Notes under the pieces: generated by a model
The model's input: only the letters and a program-made list of their open reading frames with translations
What the model was told of the DNA's origin: nothing
Database searches by the model: none
Translations under genes and position numbers: made by a program
Source: Halovenus sp.
GTDB taxonomy: Archaea > Halobacteriota > Halobacteria > Halobacteriales > Haloarculaceae
NCBI GenBank assembly: GCA_003551945.1
Contig: PUNZ01000191.1
Location: forward strand, 1 to 10,362
DNA length: 10,362 nucleotides
Direction of reading: 5' to 3'
Shown here: positions 7,115 to 10,362 of the stretch, in pieces
Layout: every line of letters begins with the position of its first letter
Position numbering within the stretch: position 1 is the stretch's first letter

Positions 7115-7139
7115 CATTTCTTCACTACGTTCAGAAATG
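7115..7139. repeat. Hairpin overlapping the 3' end of tRNA-Ala
   Basis: CATTTCT (7115-7121) and AGAAATG (7133-7139) are perfect 7-base inverted repeats with an 11-base loop. On the - strand the stem starts with the last two tRNA bases and extends into the trailer. It could affect 3' trimming or the end of transcription; this is inference from position. Confidence 0.45.
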
Positions 7140-7209
7140 GACCAGCTGGGATTTGAACCCAGGGCCTCTTCCTTGCGAAGGAAGCGATCTGCCGCTGATC
7201 TACTGGCCC
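7138..7209 (-). tRNA. tRNA-Ala (anticodon CGC)
   Basis: The 72-base - strand sequence folds into a full cloverleaf. The acceptor stem is GGGCCAG with CTGGTCC, the D stem GATC/GATC with a 7-base loop containing GG, the anticodon stem CTTCC/GGAAG with loop TTCGCAA, a 5-base variable loop, and the T stem CTGGG/CCCAG with loop TTCAAAT. The anticodon is CGC, reading the alanine codon GCG. The acceptor stem has the G3-U70 pair that alanyl-tRNA synthetase requires, which independently supports alanine. The discriminator is A, and CCA is not encoded, as is usual in archaea. No intron is seen. Its 5' end is 43 bases after the rpsJ stop on the same strand with no clear TATA box, so it may be cut out of the tef1a-rpsJ transcript. 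Confidence 0.96.
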
Positions 7210-7213
7210 GCAT

Positions 7214-7243
7214 GCGCAGGAACAATCGGTGAAAAACCTGCGC
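7214..7243 (-). terminator. Hairpin with T5 between rpsJ and tRNA-Ala
   Basis: GCGCAGG (7214-7220) and CCTGCGC (7237-7243) are perfect 7-base inverted repeats around a 16-base loop. On the - strand the loop begins with TTTTT (7236-7232), 16 bases after the rpsJ stop codon. It may partly stop transcription after rpsJ or mark where the tRNA leader is cut. Both readings are inference. Confidence 0.4.
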
Positions 7244-7252
7244 GTGAGTTAG

Positions 7253-7561
7253 TTAGTCCTCGAGGACAATCTCGATACTCACGTCGTTGGGCACCTGAAT
7301 CCGCATCAGCTGCCGCAGCGCGCGTTCATCAGCATCGATGTCGATGAGGCGTTTGTGGACGCGCATCTCCCAGTGTTCCCACGTTGCCGTTCCCTCTCCG
7401 TCAGGGGACTTGCGGGCTGGGATTTCGAGCGTTCGGGTCGGAAGCGGGACGGGACCGGAGAGTTTGACACCGGTTTTGTCCGCAATCTCACCGACCTCAT
7501 CGCAGATGCTATCGAGGTCGTCGGGGCTGGTTCCAGCCAGCCTGACGCGTGCTTGCTGCAT
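7253..7561 (-). CDS. rpsJ: Small ribosomal subunit protein uS10
   Basis: The protein is 102 residues, the usual archaeal size for S10, which sits in the head of the 30S subunit. It begins MQQARVRLAGTSPDDLDSIC and contains SGPVPLPTRTLEIPARKSPD, which includes the 'GP-x-P-L-P-T' loop typical of S10. It then has WEHWEMRVHKRLIDI and ends in PNDVSIEIVLED. The ATG at 7561 is chosen because the family starts here; an in-frame start 75 bases upstream lies inside tef1a and would add residues not found in S10. One base separates it from the tef1a stop, so the two are translated from one mRNA. No strong Shine-Dalgarno sequence precedes it, which suggests that ribosomes ending tef1a restart here. The EF-1alpha-S10 order is conserved in archaea. 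Confidence 0.97.
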   Translation of the reverse strand: MQQARVRLAGTSPDDLDSICDEVGEIADKTGVKLSGPVPLPTRTLEIPARKSPDGEGTATWEHWEMRVHKRLIDIDADERALRQLMRIQVPNDVSIEIVLED

Positions 7562-7562
7562 A

Positions 7563-8828
7563 TTATCGCTCGTTGACGGACAGGACCTGTCCGGCAGCGA
7601 CCGTTTGACCCATGTCACGGATTGCGAACGAGCCAAGCTCCGGAATCTCGCTGGCTGGCTCGATGCTGAGTGGTTTCTGTGGGCGGACGGTCACTTTTGC
7701 AGCGTCACCGGACTGGATGAAGTCCGGATTCTCTTCTGCAATCTCACCGGACGATGGGTCGATTTTGGCATCGATGGACTCGACGGTACAGGCGACCTGT
7801 GCCGTGTGAGCGTGGAAGACAGGCGTGTAGCCTGCGGTGATGACCGATGGGTGCTGCATGACAACAATCTGGGCTTCGAACGTCTCGGCGACGCTTGGTG
7901 GGTCGTCTGCTGGACCACAGACGTCACCGCGGCGGATGTCGTCTTTACCGATACCGCGAACGTTGAATCCAACGTTGTCACCTGGGCCTGCGCTTGGCAC
8001 CTCTTCGTGGTGCATCTCGATGGTCTTGACCTCGCCACCGACATCGCTTGGCTGGAAGGAGACGTTGTCGCCTGTGTTCATCGTTCCGGTCTCAAGTCGT
8101 CCGACTGGGACAGTTCCGATACCGGAGATGGTGTACACGTCCTGGATTGGGAGGCGCAGCGGCGCATCCGTTGGTGGTTCCGGCTCTGGGAGGTTGTTGA
8201 GTGCCTCGAGCAGAATCTCTCCGTCGTACCAGTCTGTGTTGTCCGAGCGGGCTTCGATGTTGTCGCCCTCGAATGCGGAGACTGGGATAAATTTCGTGTT
8301 ATCGACGTCGAAGCGGACCTGTTTGAGGAGGTCTTTGACTTCGTCGACGGCTTCGTTGAAGCGCTCTTCGTCGTAGTCGATGAGGTCCATCTTGTTGATG
8401 GCAATAATCAACTCACCAATACCGAGCGTTCGGGCCAGGAACACGTGCTCCTGGGTCTGTGGCTGAACACCGTCGTCTGCAGCGACGACGAGCACAGCGT
8501 TGTCGGCCTGGCTTGCGCCAGTAATCATATTTTTGACAAAGTCGCGGTGACCAGGACAGTCGACAATGGTGAAGTAATACTCGTCAGTGTCGAACTCTTG
8601 GTGGGCGATGTCGATGGTGACACCACGTTCTCGCTCTTCGGCGAGGTTGTCCATCACGTAGGCGAATTCGAATCCACCTTTTCCTTTCTCTTCTGCTTCT
8701 TCTTTGTACTGCTCGATGACGTGCTCCGGTACGTTTTCCGTCTCGTACAGCAGCCGTCCGACCAGTGTACTCTTCCCGTGGTCAACGTGGCCAATGACGG
8801 CCAAGTTCTGGTGTGGTTTTTTGCTCAT
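7563..8828 (-). CDS. tef1a: Translation elongation factor EF-1 alpha (aEF1A, EF-Tu homologue)
   Basis: This GTPase carries aminoacyl-tRNA to the ribosome. At 421 residues it is full length. The G domain has all five motifs: P-loop GHVDHGKST at 13-21, RGVTID with T71, DCPGH at 90-94, NKMD at 145-148 and SAF at 184-186. Two beta-barrel domains follow: about 222-315 with SGIGTVPVGRLETG, and about 316-421 with the QHPSVITAGYTPVFHAHT stretch that contacts tRNA. Many D and E residues fit a salt-in cytoplasm. It is the first gene of a tef1a-rpsJ unit. The elongation factor G gene, often just upstream in archaea, is not upstream here: the next gene is a divergent stress-type protein 348 bases away. 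The start ATG is unambiguous from the conserved MS-K-K-PHQN-L beginning. Confidence 0.98.
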   Translation of the reverse strand: MSKKPHQNLAVIGHVDHGKSTLVGRLLYETENVPEHVIEQYKEEAEEKGKGGFEFAYVMDNLAEERERGVTIDIAHQEFDTDEYYFTIVDCPGHRDFVKNMITGASQADNAVLVVAADDGVQPQTQEHVFLARTLGIGELIIAINKMDLIDYDEERFNEAVDEVKDLLKQVRFDVDNTKFIPVSAFEGDNIEARSDNTDWYDGEILLEALNNLPEPEPPTDAPLRLPIQDVYTISGIGTVPVGRLETGTMNTGDNVSFQPSDVGGEVKTIEMHHEEVPSAGPGDNVGFNVRGIGKDDIRRGDVCGPADDPPSVAETFEAQIVVMQHPSVITAGYTPVFHAHTAQVACTVESIDAKIDPSSGEIAEENPDFIQSGDAAKVTVRPQKPLSIEPASEIPELGSFAIRDMGQTVAAGQVLSVNER

Positions 8829-8852
8829 GATTTATCTCACGCGCAGAGGCGC

Positions 8853-8886
8853 TATATCGGTGTCTTTGCTCGGTTGTTCATAAAAC
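8853..8886 (-). promoter_or_regulatory. Candidate tef1a promoter (two TATA-like boxes)
   Basis: Read on the - strand, TTTTATGA (8886-8879) and GATATAG (8859-8853) are the two AT-rich boxes before the tef1a ATG at 8828. The nearer one, about 28 bases away, would give a leaderless mRNA; the farther one a leader of about 25-30 bases. Which one works cannot be told from sequence. Confidence 0.4.
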
Positions 8887-8982
8887 CATTTCGATACTGT
8901 ACGTACTGTCCGCACTCCTTCTTGTGGTTTTGTCACAGAGTAACACCCGGTGCCGTCCCCGTATTCTGTTTGTCAGCACACT

Positions 8983-9015
8983 GGTATGGCACTACATTTC
9001 GTGCTGCCTGATACC
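8983..9015. repeat. Imperfect inverted repeat, possible operator or hairpin
   Basis: GGTATGGCA (8983-8991) pairs with TGCC-TG-ATACC (9005-9015) over 9 base pairs, with a 2-base bulge (9009-9010) and a 13-base loop. It lies midway between the two divergent genes, far from either TATA box. It could bind a regulator or be chance. Confidence 0.3.
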
Positions 9016-9089
9016 ATGTGTATTTTCCTGCCATTACTCACTGCTCTTCGTCAACTTCGGGCTCTACTCACTCTCTCATTCTGGTGCGC

Positions 9090-9124
9090 GGGGAGGGGGG
9101 CGTAACATCGGGAGCGGCGGTGGG
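9090..9124 (+). other. G-rich stretch with quadruplex-like spacing
   Basis: G tracts of 4, 6, 3 and 3 bases start at 9090, 9095, 9110 and 9122, with gaps of 1, 9 and 9 bases. This is a loose quadruplex pattern on the + strand, about 20 bases upstream of the TATA box of the next gene. It contrasts with the pyrimidine-rich DNA just before it. Confidence 0.3.
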
Positions 9125-9145
9125 TGCTGGAGCCAGTAGGTGTAC

Positions 9146-9153
9146 CTTAATTA
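9146..9153 (+). promoter_or_regulatory. TATA box for the UspA-like gene
   Basis: CTTAATTA is centred about 27 bases before the ATG at 9177, the distance expected for a leaderless transcript. No Shine-Dalgarno sequence lies close to the ATG. Confidence 0.5.
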
Positions 9154-9176
9154 CCGAGGGCTACATACTGGCACAT

Positions 9177-9602
9177 ATGGTCTTTCTTGTTCCATACGAT
9201 GGGTCGCCTGTCTCGAAAGCAGCCCTCTCTCGCGCTGTCGAACACGGTAGTGCACTTGATGAAGAAATCGTCGCGGTTGCCTTCATTGCAACTGGGTCGG
9301 ACTACACGGAGCGCCGGGTCTGGATTTCGCCGTCTGAGGACTTTGCGCTTGAGTCCGCTCAGAACGAACTTGAGCGCAAAATCGGCGAAGCAACCGATGA
9401 TGCCGAGCGGAACTTTACCGACACGACGGCAACGTCGCCGCAGGACCTTGATGCGCACATCGAGCGCGTCGCCGGAGAAGTCGATGCCTCCGTGTTGTTT
9501 GTTGGCACCAGCAAAAATGGCGAGACAAGCGGACTCACAACACCATTCGGGACCGTCGAACAACAGGGTGATTTTGACGTCCATCTTGTCCGAACGGCTT
9601 GA
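9177..9602 (+). CDS. Universal stress protein family (UspA-like), small
   Basis: The 141-residue protein has the single-domain Usp length and outline. It starts with MVFLVPYDGSPVSKAALSRA, where the strand VPYDGS and the helix after it form the usual nucleotide-side start. DASVLFVGTSKNGETSG (103-119) and then TTPFGTVEQQ lead to the last strand DFDVHLVRT. The ATP motif of ATP-binding members is G-2x-G-9x-G(S/T); here it is G110-4x-G115-9x-G125-T, so the first gap is two residues longer and ATP binding is uncertain. ATG 9177 is chosen because the family begins a few residues before the DGS and the TATA box fits; the frame stays open further upstream but without Usp-like sequence. Function within stress response cannot be given more exactly. 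The next gene starts 78 bases downstream with its own TATA-like box. Confidence 0.75.
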   Translation: MVFLVPYDGSPVSKAALSRAVEHGSALDEEIVAVAFIATGSDYTERRVWISPSEDFALESAQNELERKIGEATDDAERNFTDTTATSPQDLDAHIERVAGEVDASVLFVGTSKNGETSGLTTPFGTVEQQGDFDVHLVRTA

Positions 9603-9605
9603 ACT

Positions 9606-9620
9606 GTTCGAGTGACGAAC
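9606..9620. repeat. Small hairpin just after the UspA-like gene
   Basis: GTTCG (9606-9610) and CGAAC (9616-9620) are perfect inverted repeats around AGTGA, three bases after the stop codon. No T run follows, so it is a weak candidate for a terminator. Confidence 0.25.
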
Positions 9621-9651
9621 CACGGCCACTGGACTGCCGGTGTGCCAACTC

Positions 9652-9658
9652 CTATACT
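9652..9658 (+). promoter_or_regulatory. TATA-like box for the S9 peptidase gene
   Basis: CTATACT is centred about 26 bases before the GTG at 9681. The spacing fits a leaderless transcript and supports that GTG as the start. Confidence 0.45.
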
Positions 9659-9680
9659 TGTTCTCTCCAATACCAGTCCT

Positions 9681-10362
9681 GTGTACGAATACGACCTCGA
9701 ACGTTATCTGACGATTCGCAGCGCGTACGGTGCATCGCTTGGTCCTGATGGCACGCTCTCATTTTTGCTGGATACAACCGGCGTACCACAGGTTTGGACG
9801 CTCTCAGAGCCACAGGGATGGCCAACACAGCGTACCTTTTACGACGAACCAGTGTCGTTTGCGTCCTTTTCACCCACGCGTGAAGAACTCATCTTTGGTA
9901 TGGATGAGGGTGGAAACGAACGGATGCAACTATTCAGGCTTGGACTCGATGGGAGAACGCTCCCGCTGACCGATATGCCTGACGCAAAACATCGCTGGGG
10001 CGGGTGGAGCGCTGATGGCGAAACGTTTGCGTTCACGTCGAACCGACGGGATGAGTCCGTTTTCGACGTATACATTCAGCACCGGGATGAAACAGGCGAT
10101 GAAGCGGAGTTAGTGTATGAGGGGGACGGCTGGTTCACCGTCGGTGGATTCAGTCCAGATGACCGCAAACTGATTGTCGCACAAGCATACTCGAACTTCG
10201 ACCAGGATATCTACGTCTTCGACCGTGAAACAGGGGAACTCCACGAACCACGACCGGAGACGAATGGCGTTCGCTACCGGAGCGTGCAGTGGGGTCCCAA
10301 AGGCGAGTGGCTCTATCTGGTTACCGATGAAGACGAAGATACGCTGTACCTCGCACGGATGC
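9681..10362 (+). CDS. S9-family (prolyl oligopeptidase-type) peptidase, N-terminal propeller part (partial)
   Basis: The first 227 codons are present and the gene runs off the window. It starts at a GTG and reads VYEYDLERYLTIRSAYGASL, which is how haloarchaeal S9 peptidases begin. Propeller-type blades follow: FASFSPTREELIFGMDEGGN (60-79), GGWSADGETFAFTSNRRDES (107-126), GGFSPDDRKLIVAQA (155-169) and VQWGPKGEWLYLVTDEDED (202-220). These are the 'W/F-S-P-D-G' repeats of PD40/TolB-like propellers that gate the active site. The alpha/beta-hydrolase domain with the Ser-Asp-His triad lies beyond the window, so peptidase activity is inferred. No signal peptide is seen, so it is probably cytosolic. 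An in-frame GTG at 9642 exists but would lie upstream of the TATA-like box. Another propeller protein is possible but the N-terminal sequence argues for S9. Confidence 0.8.
   Translation, partial: MYEYDLERYLTIRSAYGASLGPDGTLSFLLDTTGVPQVWTLSEPQGWPTQRTFYDEPVSFASFSPTREELIFGMDEGGNERMQLFRLGLDGRTLPLTDMPDAKHRWGGWSADGETFAFTSNRRDESVFDVYIQHRDETGDEAELVYEGDGWFTVGGFSPDDRKLIVAQAYSNFDQDIYVFDRETGELHEPRPETNGVRYRSVQWGPKGEWLYLVTDEDEDTLYLARM

Larger units (their letters stand above)
8829..9176. other. Gene-free 348-base region between divergent tef1a and the UspA-like gene
   Basis: No credible gene is seen on either strand: short open frames here have no family resemblance and odd residue content. It holds the promoters for both flanking genes, an 8-base palindrome GTACGTAC at 8899-8906, an imperfect inverted repeat at 8983-9015 and a G-rich stretch at 9090-9124. 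Its central part (about 8890-9080) is pyrimidine-rich on the + strand. Confidence 0.6.

Noticed and set aside
6884..7137. CRISPR array or insertion sequence
   Set aside because: The repeats are few, unequal in spacing and derived from a tRNA end. No transposase, cas gene or regular spacer pattern is present.
7338..9011. Long open frame (557 codons) on the + strand
   Set aside because: It is antisense to tef1a and rpsJ. Both real genes have clear family motifs; the open frame comes from their codon usage and its translation, rich in V, D and W, matches nothing known.
8924..9139. 71-codon open frame in the tef1a-UspA gap
   Set aside because: It has many C, S and H residues and few acidic ones, unlike haloarchaeal proteins, and no promoter at the right distance.
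9018..9176. Longer start for the UspA-like protein
   Set aside because: The extra 53 residues show no Usp similarity, include low-complexity G/A/S sequence, and would place the TATA box inside the gene.

Overview
The window looks like a haloarchaeal (class Halobacteria) chromosome segment. The proteins are strongly acidic, translation factor and ribosomal protein are archaeal in type, and the tRNA lacks an encoded CCA end. Most gene starts have a TATA-like box about 25-30 bases upstream and no Shine-Dalgarno sequence, which is the leaderless pattern common in haloarchaea. Base composition is mid-range by eye (not counted), so it is on the low side for this class. I cannot name a genus from the sequence.

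Left part (1-6883, all + strand): the tail of a GNAT acetyltransferase; a large STT3/GT-C-type membrane glycosyltransferase homologue with an unusual catalytic motif and an N-terminal cytosolic extension; then amino-sugar genes. These are a GlmU-type bifunctional enzyme, a paralogous sugar nucleotidyltransferase that lacks the acetyltransferase residues, and glmS, which follows that paralog after one base with a good ribosome binding site. GlmS makes glucosamine-6-phosphate and GlmU makes UDP-GlcNAc. The mutase between them (GlmM) is not in the window. The STT3-like protein beside them suggests, but does not prove, a link to surface glycan or protein glycosylation.

Middle (6884-7252): glmS (+) converges on a tRNA-Ala(CGC) gene (-). 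The gap holds a TTTTT-GGT-AAAAA palindrome that could end transcription from both sides, several hairpins, and two extra partial copies of the tRNA 3' end (one a perfect 24-base repeat, one degenerate). This is the most unusual stretch of the window and resembles an integration or recombination scar.

Right part (7253-10362): on the - strand, tef1a (EF-1alpha) and rpsJ (uS10) are one base apart, with the tRNA-Ala directly downstream, probably one transcription unit. A 348-base gene-free region separates tef1a from a divergent small universal-stress-like protein (+). Last comes the start of an S9-family (prolyl oligopeptidase-type) peptidase that runs off the window.

I found no CRISPR array, transposase, integrase or obvious new defence system. 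The best leads are the tRNA-end repeats, the fold-back sequence between them, and the atypical STT3 homologue.
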